This document shows, one piece after another, positions 1-8,989 of a stretch of 64,000 nt of DNA. Source of the DNA: Sideroxydans sp. (GTDB taxonomy: Bacteria > Pseudomonadota > Gammaproteobacteria > Burkholderiales > Gallionellaceae). The notes below the pieces were generated by a model, which made no database searches, was not told where the DNA came from, and worked only from the letters and a program-made list of their open reading frames with translations. Location: contig JAQTTU010000005.1 of the NCBI GenBank assembly GCA_028710605.1, positions 1-64,000 of the forward strand. Reading direction: 5' to 3'. A program made the translations under genes and the position numbers. Within the stretch, counting starts at the first letter, position 1, and each line of letters starts with the position of its first letter.

Positions 1-220
1 GACTTGAGGGTGAGAGTGTAATGGACGCGAGCCGGTTAAGGCGGGAAAGCGGTAGCCTTTGCCACAGCTTCCATGGTCTGACGCGGGTGATGGCTGTTGC
101 GGTGCAGGGCTTTCAGGCGTACTTCGATGTCCTGATATTGGTGCTCAATATAATTGCTTATGGCGAAGATCGGCGCGATCTGTGCATCGCGCTCGGCGGG
201 GAGGCGTTTAGTTCACTGAA

Positions 221-253
221 AAGAAGAAGCCCGGCAATGCCGGGCTTCTTCTT
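221..253. terminator. Rho-independent terminator-like hairpin downstream of the HEPN-STAND gene
   Basis: AAGAAGAAGCCCGGC-AAT-GCCGGGCTTCTTCTT perfect stem, A-tract/T-rich flanks, just past the stop of the minus-strand gene 313..3042. Confidence 0.8.
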
Positions 254-312
254 GGGAAGTATTGCGATGCTGAACCCTATATCACTCGAAGACCTGACAC
301 CTCGCCCTTCTG

Positions 313-3042
313 CTAAAGAATAATTACCTCAGTGGCTGGTACCGCTTTATTAGAATTGGCATTGGACTCAACTTGAACTGCTAGTTCAACCCCCTCTCTT
401 ATATTCAACCAGTCGGTCCATGTACCTTCAGATAAACAACTGAAGTGAACAAAATACTGTCCGTCCGTTGCATCTTTAGCGAAAACAAAAGGTGATTGTG
501 CTTTTGGTATGTGGTAAACGATAACGAACTTGTAGCCAGCATCTTTCAAGCTGAGCTTTTTGTCTGCGTCCACATATATCTGTCCCCCTCTACTTTTTAA
601 GTATTCTTGCCAAACGACATTTTGGAATGGGTTATCTTTAAGCGGGACTCTGCATAACTTCTTTGCAAACGACAAAATGCTCTCATTGCCATCCGCATCA
701 TCTTTAAAAACTTGATTGATGGTCTGGTCAACAAATTCCAGTAACTGTCTAGCTTGTTTTTGTTCTGCAAAGGTTTGAATTACCGATGTGTACGCGATTT
801 CTTCAATTACCTCTTTAAAAACTCCTCTAAAGAGTTCTGGGTAGCCGTAATGATTTAAGAGATCTTTCAAGATGACTGCTGATTTGTTAAGAGAAAAGCA
901 TCTCTTTAATAAATCCTGTTCATTTTCAATCGACCTCTTCCAAGCTCTGGCTCTAAAAGCACCCAAAATATCTTTAAGAAATTCGTTGCCTGCCCAATCC
1001 TGAGTCTCATCCAGAATCTTGTCATACCAACCTAAATAAAGCATCGCTATCAGATAGCCATTGCAGTGATATCTCATGTTCTCTACATCTGTGAACGAAG
1101 GATCCCATCCTCCCAACTCTTTAAGCATTAAATAGCAATCGTACGATAGCTGGTAATCGTGTAACTTCAAGGCAAGTCGACCTAACATTTTGAGTGCTTG
1201 CACATCTTGTGGTGATATTTCAATTGCTCGCTTTAGTTCTGTAACGGCACTACTGGAATCACCGAGTCTTTCGCTAATTTTTGCGATGTGTCTTGAAATT
1301 GCTGACACTGTGGCGTACTCATCTTTCAACTCTCTTAATCTTGAGAGAATCTGTAGTGCGTCTTCAGATGTGGCACGTTTACCCAGTTGATGTGTGATAC
1401 GAACGGTTTCAAAAAGTACATTTCTAACCACTTCTGGCAAATCAACTGCTACATAGTCCTCATGGTGTCTAGACATATTTCTCTGCCTTTGATCCGCATT
1501 ATTTATGCTGTCGCGCTGTTGAAGAATTCGGACCTGAATAGCTGACCTAAGTTGAGCATCCCGAGGATGCGCTAACAATAAATCTCGAACTGAGGGATAC
1601 AAGGAATGACGCTCCTGTTGCTTGCCACTATCTCTTGTAATCAGACTCGTCTTAGATAGTTCAAAAAGACCAGACGCGATCACATCTATGGTTGTCCCAA
1701 TGTTTTCCGCAAGTTCAATTCTGGTTTGGCTGTCTTGTAAGAACAAACACTCTAGTATTGAGATTGATTCTGGCGAAAGGACTTCCATTAGGTTTTTATA
1801 TGAGAAATTTAGAACCTCGCTCGCTGCCAGATTAATAGAGTCATCCAGTGGCTTGCCAAGCATATATGAATCAATACCCAACCGAATCGCAAGAGGGTTG
1901 CAGTGGGAGCGACAAACAATTCTTTCAACCGCATTATCTTCAACTAGTGCTGTAGCATTTCTTCGCGTTGCATAAATTCTGGCCAGATGCTTAGCTGTTG
2001 CCTCTTGTAGTGGGCCAATCGGGAGGCAGGTGGCTGAGTTTGTATTTACTCTACTTGTTGTAAGAATTCGCCAGTTCACAGGAAGTGACATTTGAAAGAC
2101 CTCGAATTCTTCTGGATTGTCGCGAAGTAGAGTTTCTAGGTTGTCAATAAACAGAAGTAATCTTCTGTCAGCAAATTCATCAAGTACTTCTGCGAAAGTT
2201 AATTCACCATCATCGCAGTCAATTACTCTGGGAATCATTTTGGCAAGTTGGTATTCGACCTCAGTGATTGTGGATGGAGCATCGAGCTTTACGACACCTG
2301 TTGCCGTTAGTTTTTCAAGTTTTAAAGAAAGAAAGATAACCGCCTCAAACAACTTATGAAACTCAGGTGATTTACATGCCTTGTCTAATACGTCAATAGC
2401 TAAAGCGGTTTTGCCAACCCCGCCTGGAGCAACTATGGAGATACAGTTGATTCTTTGGTTCACTAGAAAAGCGTGTAGATCTTTGCTTTCTTTTGGCCGC
2501 CCAATCAAGCCAGTAATTACAAAGTCATTGGTTGAGGGGAGATTGTTTGGCACTAACCATTCTGGCAAATTAATCCATTCCTCAGGGGGGATGCTTAACT
2601 TTCCTGCTAATGCCGCATCAAAACTATTCAATATTTCAACTAAGCCGAGTTGTTGAATTAATGGGTCTGAGGCAATTGCACCCATACGGTACCAATAGCA
2701 ATCAGGGAAAGGACGATTCGGGTGTGCAATAGCATTTCTGATTTCGTAGAGGCCAAGGGCGCTACAAAGATTCTTCAGCAATAACCACTGAGGATAATCC
2801 GAGGTGTTTTCTGCAATGCGAAGGGCCAGTTGAAATAAATCTTCTATGTAAGTCTCGGCAACCAAATCTCCCATTGAATTTACGACCAAACCTGGGCGTT
2901 TTAGCGATTCTCTTTGAATAATTGAATCAGCAATATCTCTAATGTGATCATCAATGTTAGGATTTCTTGATTGCACAACCGAACCCAGAGCCTGTTCCAA
3001 ACGAAACAGAACCATGGCGGACATCATTCGAAAATTATTCAA
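313..3042 (-). CDS. HEPN - STAND (NB-ARC-type) NTPase - TPR protein with cold-shock-like C-terminus; putative defence protein
   Basis: N-term EIRNAIAHPNRPF (RX4H HEPN motif); Walker A VAPGGVGKTALA; Walker B LLLFIDNLETLL; ILTTSR; CNPLAIRL; TPR-like AVTELKRAIEISPQDVQALKMLGRLALKL; C-term YFVHFSCL...IREGVELAVQVES. Start is TTG at 3042 or ATG at about 3027. Confidence 0.8.
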   Translation of the reverse strand: MNNFRMMSAMVLFRLEQALGSVVQSRNPNIDDHIRDIADSIIQRESLKRPGLVVNSMGDLVAETYIEDLFQLALRIAENTSDYPQWLLLKNLCSALGLYEIRNAIAHPNRPFPDCYWYRMGAIASDPLIQQLGLVEILNSFDAALAGKLSIPPEEWINLPEWLVPNNLPSTNDFVITGLIGRPKESKDLHAFLVNQRINCISIVAPGGVGKTALAIDVLDKACKSPEFHKLFEAVIFLSLKLEKLTATGVVKLDAPSTITEVEYQLAKMIPRVIDCDDGELTFAEVLDEFADRRLLLFIDNLETLLRDNPEEFEVFQMSLPVNWRILTTSRVNTNSATCLPIGPLQEATAKHLARIYATRRNATALVEDNAVERIVCRSHCNPLAIRLGIDSYMLGKPLDDSINLAASEVLNFSYKNLMEVLSPESISILECLFLQDSQTRIELAENIGTTIDVIASGLFELSKTSLITRDSGKQQERHSLYPSVRDLLLAHPRDAQLRSAIQVRILQQRDSINNADQRQRNMSRHHEDYVAVDLPEVVRNVLFETVRITHQLGKRATSEDALQILSRLRELKDEYATVSAISRHIAKISERLGDSSSAVTELKRAIEISPQDVQALKMLGRLALKLHDYQLSYDCYLMLKELGGWDPSFTDVENMRYHCNGYLIAMLYLGWYDKILDETQDWAGNEFLKDILGAFRARAWKRSIENEQDLLKRCFSLNKSAVILKDLLNHYGYPELFRGVFKEVIEEIAYTSVIQTFAEQKQARQLLEFVDQTINQVFKDDADGNESILSFAKKLCRVPLKDNPFQNVVWQEYLKSRGGQIYVDADKKLSLKDAGYKFVIVYHIPKAQSPFVFAKDATDGQYFVHFSCLSEGTWTDWLNIREGVELAVQVESNANSNKAVPATEVIIL

Positions 3043-3117
3043 GGTCAGATTCCTTTAAAAAAATGCAAATTAGCTTTCGTAAACCAATCAGGAGCAACTA
3101 CGGATTCTTTGCAGTCA

Positions 3118-3930
3118 TCACTTCACCCCCACCCCCAACCACGCATCCGAAGTCAGCGGCCCCTTCAGCGCAGGCAATGTCTCTTCCAACCAAGCCAGCG
3201 CCAGCTTTTCTTTCTCGCGCCACATCTCTTCGCCCAGTCCCTTTTTCATCATCTGAATCGGGGCGCTGCCCTTGACCATGTGCTCCCAGAATTCGCCAGT
3301 GCTGCCGACGGGGAAGGCTTTGGTGACGCTGCGGATTTCGATGTTGCGGAATCCGGCTTCTGCCATTTCTTGTTTGAAGCGCTCGGGGTTTTCCAGTGTG
3401 GTGACGGAGCGTTGCGGTTGCGGCAGGTCGGGTTTGATGGCGCGTAATGCGCCGAACATGGTTTGCATGGCGGGCGATTGGTCCACGGGTGCCCAACTGG
3501 TGATGGCGATGCTGCCGTCCGGTTTGAGGGTGCGGTAGATTTCGGCGAAGCCGCGTTGGCGGTCGGGGAAGAACATGAGGCCGAACAGCGAGAAGGCGGC
3601 ATCGAAGGTTGCGTCGGGATATGGCAGGGTTTGCGCGTCGCCGCAGTGCAGGGCGATGTTGCGGTGTCCGGCTTGTTCGATCTTTTTCTGGAACACGGCG
3701 AGCATGGATTCGGAGAAGTCGATGCCGTGTACTTGCTTTGCTTGGTGTGCGAGCCGCAACGCCAATGTACCCGGCCCGCAGGCGACATCGAGCACGGTGG
3801 AATGCGGTTTGAGTTTGCTGGCGGCAATGGCTTCGTCGGCGAATTGCTCGAACACGAGCATGGTGGTTTCGGCGTAGCCGTCGGCGACGAGGTTCCAGGG
3901 TTCGCTGGCGGAAAGCGGGTTGTTGCTCAT
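3118..3930 (-). CDS. Class I SAM-dependent methyltransferase (UbiE/Methyltransf_11-like)
   Basis: VLDVACGPGTLALRLAHQAKQVHGIDFSESML; start placed at MSNNPLSASEPW rather than the upstream repeat-derived extension. Confidence 0.85.
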   Translation of the reverse strand: MSNNPLSASEPWNLVADGYAETTMLVFEQFADEAIAASKLKPHSTVLDVACGPGTLALRLAHQAKQVHGIDFSESMLAVFQKKIEQAGHRNIALHCGDAQTLPYPDATFDAAFSLFGLMFFPDRQRGFAEIYRTLKPDGSIAITSWAPVDQSPAMQTMFGALRAIKPDLPQPQRSVTTLENPERFKQEMAEAGFRNIEIRSVTKAFPVGSTGEFWEHMVKGSAPIQMMKKGLGEEMWREKEKLALAWLEETLPALKGPLTSDAWLGVGVK

Positions 3931-4012
3931 GGAGTCTCCCCTCTCCCTAGCCCTCTCCCTGCAAGGGAGAGGGGATGGATGTTTAGTGCGTTCAGGTTGT
4001 TCGCTGGTTGTG

Positions 4013-4702
4013 TCATTTCTTTTCCCAAGGTGCAAAGCCGATGGGGCGTTTCTTTTTGGATTCAGGCGGGGACATCAATTCATGGATGGCTTCAAAGACT
4101 GCCTTGAAGCTGAATAATCCATTAGACCGAAAATCCGTCATACCGGCGAAGGCCGGTATCCAGATGATTGAAATATCCCACGCAAGTGGGACAACACCAA
4201 GGTTTGGCCGTACCTCGAAACTCGCCGCAGGCGGCTCGTTTTGTCCGCTACGCGGTGTATTTTTCTTGACTGGATTCCGGCTTTCGCCGGAATGACGGCC
4301 TTGGATGGCGCGCTCGCTGCGGAGGACGCTGGAGAGCATGGCTACGCCTTGTTCGGTGAAGGCGTAGGGGGCGTAACGGCGACCGCCGCGCCCGGCGCGT
4401 TTTTCGTTTGAGGTGACAATTTGTGACCTCAAGTTTGAGGTGCCATTTTGGAACCTCAAAGTTGCGAATTCCTCAGCCGAAAGCTGGAACATGAAATCAG
4501 CCGGGAAGCGTTCCAAATTGCGCTTGACCGCACGGTTCAACGCCTTGGTTTCCACCTCGTAAAGTGCGGCAAGGTCTTCGTCCAGCATGACCTTTTGCCC
4601 CCGAATCATGAACATCTTCGATTCGATCTGCGCTACTGATGCAGGTGGGTTCCGGCTGGCGGCGGGCGTGGGCGCAGGTTGTTCGCTGGTTGCGTGAGAC
4701 AA
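4013..4702 (-). CDS. ORF6N domain-containing protein interrupted in frame by a palindromic repeat element
   Basis: FMIRGQKVMLDEDLAALYEVETKALNRAVKRNLERFPADFMFQL...YAPYAFTEQGVAMLSSVLRSERAIQ then RHSGESRNP...WIPAFAGMT then FKAVFEAIHELMSPPESKKKRPIGF. Confidence 0.8.
   Translation of the reverse strand: MSHATSEQPAPTPAASRNPPASVAQIESKMFMIRGQKVMLDEDLAALYEVETKALNRAVKRNLERFPADFMFQLSAEEFATLRFQNGTSNLRSQIVTSNEKRAGRGGRRYAPYAFTEQGVAMLSSVLRSERAIQGRHSGESRNPVKKNTPRSGQNEPPAASFEVRPNLGVVPLAWDISIIWIPAFAGMTDFRSNGLFSFKAVFEAIHELMSPPESKKKRPIGFAPWEKK
4133..4300. repeat. HSGESRNP/AFAGMT-type palindromic repeat, copy 1 (inside ORF6N CDS)
   Basis: ccgtcataccggcgaaggccggtatccag ... ctggattccggctttcgccggaatgacgg; core tttgtccgctacgcgg. 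Confidence 0.85.
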
Positions 4703-4964
4703 GTGTTTCCCCTTTAATTCGTGTGCAGGCGTTCAGCCGTGCGGGTTCTTGTCTTGCGCCAGCTCCTGATCTGGGGAATTTGCCTTGAGCCTCGCGCCGT
4801 CAATGCGGTGCGATGTGCGGTTGGCAGATTTGCAAGTGGGGCGAACTGTATTGGAGCGAAGCGGGGTGTGTCAATGCGGATAGTAAAGTGATAAACAAGG
4901 TGCGGCTCGGCTCGTCATTAGTCTCGAAGCCCGAGCATGTATGGCCACGGCCTACTGCAAATTT

Positions 4965-5162
4965 TCACACCGCTCGCGCATGTTGAATTTCCATCGGATA
5001 TGCACCGTTCGCGCGCGCTTCCAGCAGTACCACTTCCACCGTGCTGCCGTCTTCGGCGTAGCTGATGTGCGTGTTCCAATTTTGCGAGACTTCGCGGGTG
5101 ATGGGTTTGTCCGACAGGCGGATGACCAGAATGTCGTCTTCATCGAAATAGGTTGTGTGCAT
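4965..5162 (-). CDS. DUF2283 family small protein
   Basis: YFDEDDILVIRLSDKPITREVSQNWNTHISYAEDGSTVEVVLLEA resembles DUF2283; 9 bp downstream of the DUF4258-like ORF. Confidence 0.65.
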   Translation of the reverse strand: MHTTYFDEDDILVIRLSDKPITREVSQNWNTHISYAEDGSTVEVVLLEARANGAYPMEIQHARAV

Positions 5163-5171
5163 GACAGCCTC

Positions 5172-5366
5172 CTACAAAACTGAAAAATGGTGCATTACTG
5201 TTTTAACGATTACCCGGTCTTCCAGCACCAGCACGGCGCACAGCAGGTTGTCGTGCCGTGAAGGAAATTCTGTGTACGCCCACAGGTGAGCTGCATCCTT
5301 GTAGCGTGTGTCGCCGGAATCGATCACTTCCAGCAACATCGCCTCGCTGATGTCGCGTTCGACCAT
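5172..5366 (-). CDS. DUF4258-like small protein (start uncertain)
   Basis: RMVERDISEAMLLEVIDSGDTRY...VIVKTVMHH; the open frame extends upstream to ISSHAKIRMVER without an ATG. Confidence 0.55.
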   Translation of the reverse strand: MVERDISEAMLLEVIDSGDTRYKDAAHLWAYTEFPSRHDNLLCAVLVLEDRVIVKTVMHHFSVL

Positions 5367-5520
5367 GCGAATTTTTGCATGGCTCGAAATGACGATGAGG
5401 CGTTAAAAGCGGTTGCTGAACATGGTTCGCTCTTCGGATGATGGACTCGGTTTCGTTGCTGAGTATAACGCCTTAGGCTATTTGATTCCCATCCCTAATC
5501 ACGCATGAAAATAAAACCCA

Positions 5521-5560
5521 ACATCGTGAAGATGCCCGTCAATAGGCGTTCTACGCGTTT
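5521..5560. repeat. GCCCGTCAATAGGC imperfect-hairpin repeat, copy a
   Basis: acatcgtgaagatgcccgtcaataggcgttctacgcgttt. Confidence 0.7.
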
Positions 5561-5564
5561 TACC

Positions 5565-5590
5565 GCAGGTCGGGCTTCAGCCCGACCTGT
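5565..5590. repeat. REP-like palindrome CAGGTCGGGCTTCAGCCCGACCTG
   Basis: near-perfect palindrome; related to 28789, 29465, 45806, 58369. Confidence 0.75.
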
Positions 5591-5637
5591 GTCACACCGA
5601 TGATCCATTTTCAATTATGGAAAGCTCAATTGCTGCA

Positions 5638-6852
5638 TCAACGCTGCGCGCTGATCCTGCGCAACATCTCCACCAGCACATCCACTTCCTCGCGCGTGTT
5701 GTAAAACGCGAACGAGGGCCGCACGCTGGATTGCAGGCCGAAGCGCGCGAGTATCGGTTGCGCGCAATGGGTTCCGGCGCGCACGGCGATGCCTTGCGCG
5801 TCCAGCAATTTGGCGACTTGCATATCCGGGATGCCGTCCAGCACGAAGGAGATGACACCGCCGCGTTCGCGCGGCATGCCGATGATGCGCAGGCGGTTGA
5901 CCTTGCGGATTTCTTCCAGCGCGTAGGCGAGCAGGTCGGTTTCGTAGCGCTCGATTGCCTCGAAGCCGATGCTGTTCAGGTAGTCGATGGCCGCGCCCAG
6001 CCCGGCGGCGGAAGCCACCGCAGGCGTGCCCGCTTCGAAGCGTTTGGGCGGGATGGCGAAGGTGCTGCCCTCGAAGGTGACTTGCTGCACCATGCTGCCG
6101 CCGCCCTGCCAAGGCGGCATTTGCTGCCATAGTTCGTGGCGGCCATAGACCGCGCCTATGCCGCAGGGGCCGAACAGTTTGTGGCCGGAGAACACGTAGA
6201 AGTCGCAGCCGATGGCTTGCACATCGACGCGGCGGTGCGGCGCTCCCTGCGCGCCGTCGATCACCACGGTAGCGCCGACCTGTTTGGCCATGCGCGTCAT
6301 TTCCTGAATGGGCATGACGGTGCCGAGCGCGTTGGAAATGTGGGTGATGGAGACGACGCGGGTGCGCGGGCCGAGCAGGCGCTGGTATGCGTCGAGGATG
6401 AGGTCGCCGTTGTCGTCCACCGGCGCGACGCGGATGACCGCGCCGGATTTCTTCGCCGCGAATTGCCACGGCACGATGTTGGCGTGATGCTCGGCTTCGG
6501 TCAGCACGATCTCGTCGCCGGGGCGCAACAGGCTTTCGCTGAAAATGGCGGCGAGCAGGTTGATGCCTTCGGTGGTGCCGCGCACGAACACGATCTCGTC
6601 CTGCGAAGCCGCATTGAGGAAAGCGGCCACGCTGTCGCGCGCATCGTCATAGGCATCGCAAGCCACCTCGGCCAGCGTGTGCGTGCCGCGATGGATGTTG
6701 GAGTTTTCCTGCTCGTAATAGCGCACCAGACGCTCGATCACGGCTCGCGGTTTTTGCGCGGTCGCGGCGCTGTCCAGCCAGATCAGCGGCTTGCCGTTGA
6801 TCCGGCGTTGCAGGATGGGGAAGTCGCGGCGTATGGTTGCTACATCGAACAT
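5638..6852 (-). CDS. sufS: Cysteine desulfurase, SufS/CsdA class
   Basis: IRRDFPILQRRINGKPLIWLDSAATAQKP; VSITHISNALGTVMPI; SGHKLFGPCGIGAVYGR; VRAGTHCAQPI. Confidence 0.92.
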   Translation of the reverse strand: MFDVATIRRDFPILQRRINGKPLIWLDSAATAQKPRAVIERLVRYYEQENSNIHRGTHTLAEVACDAYDDARDSVAAFLNAASQDEIVFVRGTTEGINLLAAIFSESLLRPGDEIVLTEAEHHANIVPWQFAAKKSGAVIRVAPVDDNGDLILDAYQRLLGPRTRVVSITHISNALGTVMPIQEMTRMAKQVGATVVIDGAQGAPHRRVDVQAIGCDFYVFSGHKLFGPCGIGAVYGRHELWQQMPPWQGGGSMVQQVTFEGSTFAIPPKRFEAGTPAVASAAGLGAAIDYLNSIGFEAIERYETDLLAYALEEIRKVNRLRIIGMPRERGGVISFVLDGIPDMQVAKLLDAQGIAVRAGTHCAQPILARFGLQSSVRPSFAFYNTREEVDVLVEMLRRISAQR

Positions 6853-6936
6853 GGTCGGGTTATTTCATGTTGGCTGAATGGGGCGAGTTTAACCGGGATA
6901 ATCCATTATCAATTTCTATTTCAAAACTGGATTTAC

Positions 6937-7049
6937 TCCCTTCTCCCGCAGGCGGGAGAAGGGTTGGGGATGAGGGTTTGTACGATGCAACAAACATGGC
7001 GAATACTCAACGACCCTCACCCTAACCCTCTCCCGCCTGCGGGAGAGGG
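6937..7049. repeat. Approx. 115-bp CCCTC...GAGGG inverted-repeat element with conserved core, copy A
   Basis: cccttctcccgcaggcgggagaaggg ... ccctctcccgcctgcgggagaggg; core matches copies at 50905 and 52278 on the reverse strand. Confidence 0.85.
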
Positions 7050-7152
7050 AACTGATAGCAGTAGGAATTCTATTTATCTATTGATCTGGAAATGGAATTA
7101 GAGCGTAGGTCGGGTTTCAACTGCCTTGAGCTTCACGCTGCCAGTTTAAATT

Positions 7153-7749
7153 TTACCGGGAGTCGGCTGCTGCCGCGCGCAGTTTTCGGCGTGCCAGCAG
7201 CCATGCTGTTGCGATCAGCAAATTGCTGGCGACGATCAGCGACTGGACGATTTCCCAGCCCGTCTGCGTCGCGTAATACGTCAGTCCGGCGGCGGGGAGT
7301 AGCATGAGGGCAACGACTCCGGCGGGCAGGGCGGCGAGGCGGACGTGGCGGGCAACCGGGGCGGTGCGCGGCGGAGCGGCGGGAATGCGCCCTCCCAGCA
7401 GTTGCAACGGGCGCTGGCTGGCATGATGCCAGACTTGCAATGTCAACAGAAACGGCGCGAGGAAGATGGCATATTGTGCCCAGCGCGGCAGCACCAGTGT
7501 CCCGCTCGCTTCCAGCAGTCCCAGCGCGATTCCCGCGCCGATTACCCAGTACACCGCGCCCCGCATCGAGTAGCGTTCCGAGCTGGCAAACTCCCCGATC
7601 AACAATTCCATTTCCGCGCGGGAACACGGCAAACCGCCCCCGTGTCCGTTCGGGTGAAAATAGATAAACGAGCCGTCATCCTGCGCTTCAAAACGCGCCG
7701 CAAATTGTGCGGCGCGGTTGCTGGCAACAATCAAATGTTCGAGAGCCAT
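7153..7749 (-). CDS. Hypothetical membrane protein
   Basis: MALEHLIVASNRAAQFAARFEAQDDG...; four hydrophobic segments. Confidence 0.65.
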   Translation of the reverse strand: MALEHLIVASNRAAQFAARFEAQDDGSFIYFHPNGHGGGLPCSRAEMELLIGEFASSERYSMRGAVYWVIGAGIALGLLEASGTLVLPRWAQYAIFLAPFLLTLQVWHHASQRPLQLLGGRIPAAPPRTAPVARHVRLAALPAGVVALMLLPAAGLTYYATQTGWEIVQSLIVASNLLIATAWLLARRKLRAAAADSR

Positions 7750-7849
7750 GGCGTATCAAGTCCTGTTTTATCCTTAAAAACTTAGTTGTCACAGAGGACA
7801 CAGAGATCGCAGAGGAGAAACAAATGGTCGTCGCGACTTAACACCCCAT

Positions 7850-7930
7850 CCCTACCCCAACCCTCCCCTTGAAGGGGAGGGAGCAAGATTCCTCCCCCTT
7901 CAAGGGGGAGGTTAGGTGGGGGATGGGGGT
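7850..7930. repeat. CCTCCCCTTGAAGGGGAGG palindromic repeat cluster
   Basis: ccctccccttgaaggggagggagcaagattcctcccccttcaagggggagg. Confidence 0.7.
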
Positions 7931-7954
7931 GTTTCATTTTGGTTCCGGCTTAGG

Positions 7955-8809
7955 TTAATACAGCACTTCCATCCAGCGCCCCGCCGCGATCAACTCGTCG
8001 CGCTTGGCTGTCCACGCCTCGGCTGATCCGGCGATGCGGCTCATTGTGTTGTCTATCATGTCATGCATTTGCTTCACGCCAGCCATATACACCTGGCTGT
8101 CCGGGCCGTTCACCATTTCCCAGACTTCTGCCGAATTTCGCTCCAGCACTTTGTCCAGCGCGATGGGTGCATCGAAGGCGGGGCGCGGGCTGAGTACCTG
8201 AAACGCTTTGAAAGTCGGCTGGTCGAAATAGTTGCCGATGTCGTTGTTGATGTCGTTCATGTACAGCGATTCCAGACCGGTGCGCGCACCGTGGAACAGC
8301 CGCACTTTGCCTTTCCAGTCGCCGTGTTTTTCGTAAATCATCCGCGCCAATCCTCGGAACGGCGCAACGCCCGTGCCCATGCCTATCATCAGCAGATCGG
8401 CGTTGGAATTTTTCGGGATGGTGAACGGGTAGCCGACCGGGCCGGAGAATTTGATTTCGTCGCCCGGCTTCAGGTCGCACAAATAGTTGGAGGCGACACC
8501 GGCAAATTCCTCGCCGCTGGCTTCGTCAATATCGAAACAGCGGCGCACGCAAATTTCGAACTGCGCGCCCGTGTCGGACTGCTCGGTGTCGGCGATGGAA
8601 TACAGCCGGGTGTGATGGGCGCTGCCGTATTCGCCGGGTGCCAGCACGCGAATGCAACTGCCTACCTGACTGTCGAAATATAGACTGTCCGTGCGAAAAA
8701 CCAGCTTCCTCACTTCCACTTTGGAAGTCTCCGGCGTGATGCGTTCCGAGCTGATGAGCTTCGCGCCAAAGATCATTGAATCGCCTGCGCCGTCTGTGAG
8801 TGAATTCAT
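7955..8809 (-). CDS. Ferredoxin--NADP(+) reductase-like flavoprotein
   Basis: HHTRLYSIAD; LMIGMGTGVAPFRGLARMIYE; C-terminal WMEVLY, typical of plant-type FNR. Confidence 0.88.
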   Translation of the reverse strand: MNSLTDGAGDSMIFGAKLISSERITPETSKVEVRKLVFRTDSLYFDSQVGSCIRVLAPGEYGSAHHTRLYSIADTEQSDTGAQFEICVRRCFDIDEASGEEFAGVASNYLCDLKPGDEIKFSGPVGYPFTIPKNSNADLLMIGMGTGVAPFRGLARMIYEKHGDWKGKVRLFHGARTGLESLYMNDINNDIGNYFDQPTFKAFQVLSPRPAFDAPIALDKVLERNSAEVWEMVNGPDSQVYMAGVKQMHDMIDNTMSRIAGSAEAWTAKRDELIAAGRWMEVLY

Positions 8810-8879
8810 GTTGGCCTCCGTTATTTGAATGTTCGTTGAACTGCATTACATTGCGGAAAAAACAAATCTTTCAATCTCA

Positions 8880-8985
8880 CATTCCCTCCCCCTTGCAGGG
8901 GGAGGGGTAGGGTGGGGGTAGAAGCGCAACCGTTCCACAACTCTACCCCCATCCTGGCCTTCCCCCTGCAAGGAGAAAGGAACTG
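8880..8985. repeat. CCTCCCCCTTGCAGGGGGAGG palindromic repeat
   Basis: ccctcccccttgcagggggaggggtagggtggggg ... cccccatcctggccttccccctgcaaggag. Confidence 0.7.
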
Positions 8986-8989
8986 GAAT

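Noticed and set aside
6136-7101. 321-aa plus-strand ORF opposite sufS
   Set aside because: Antisense of sufS and a repeat; no motif support. The same reasoning applies to 9197..10471, 13765..14901 and 30495..31454.
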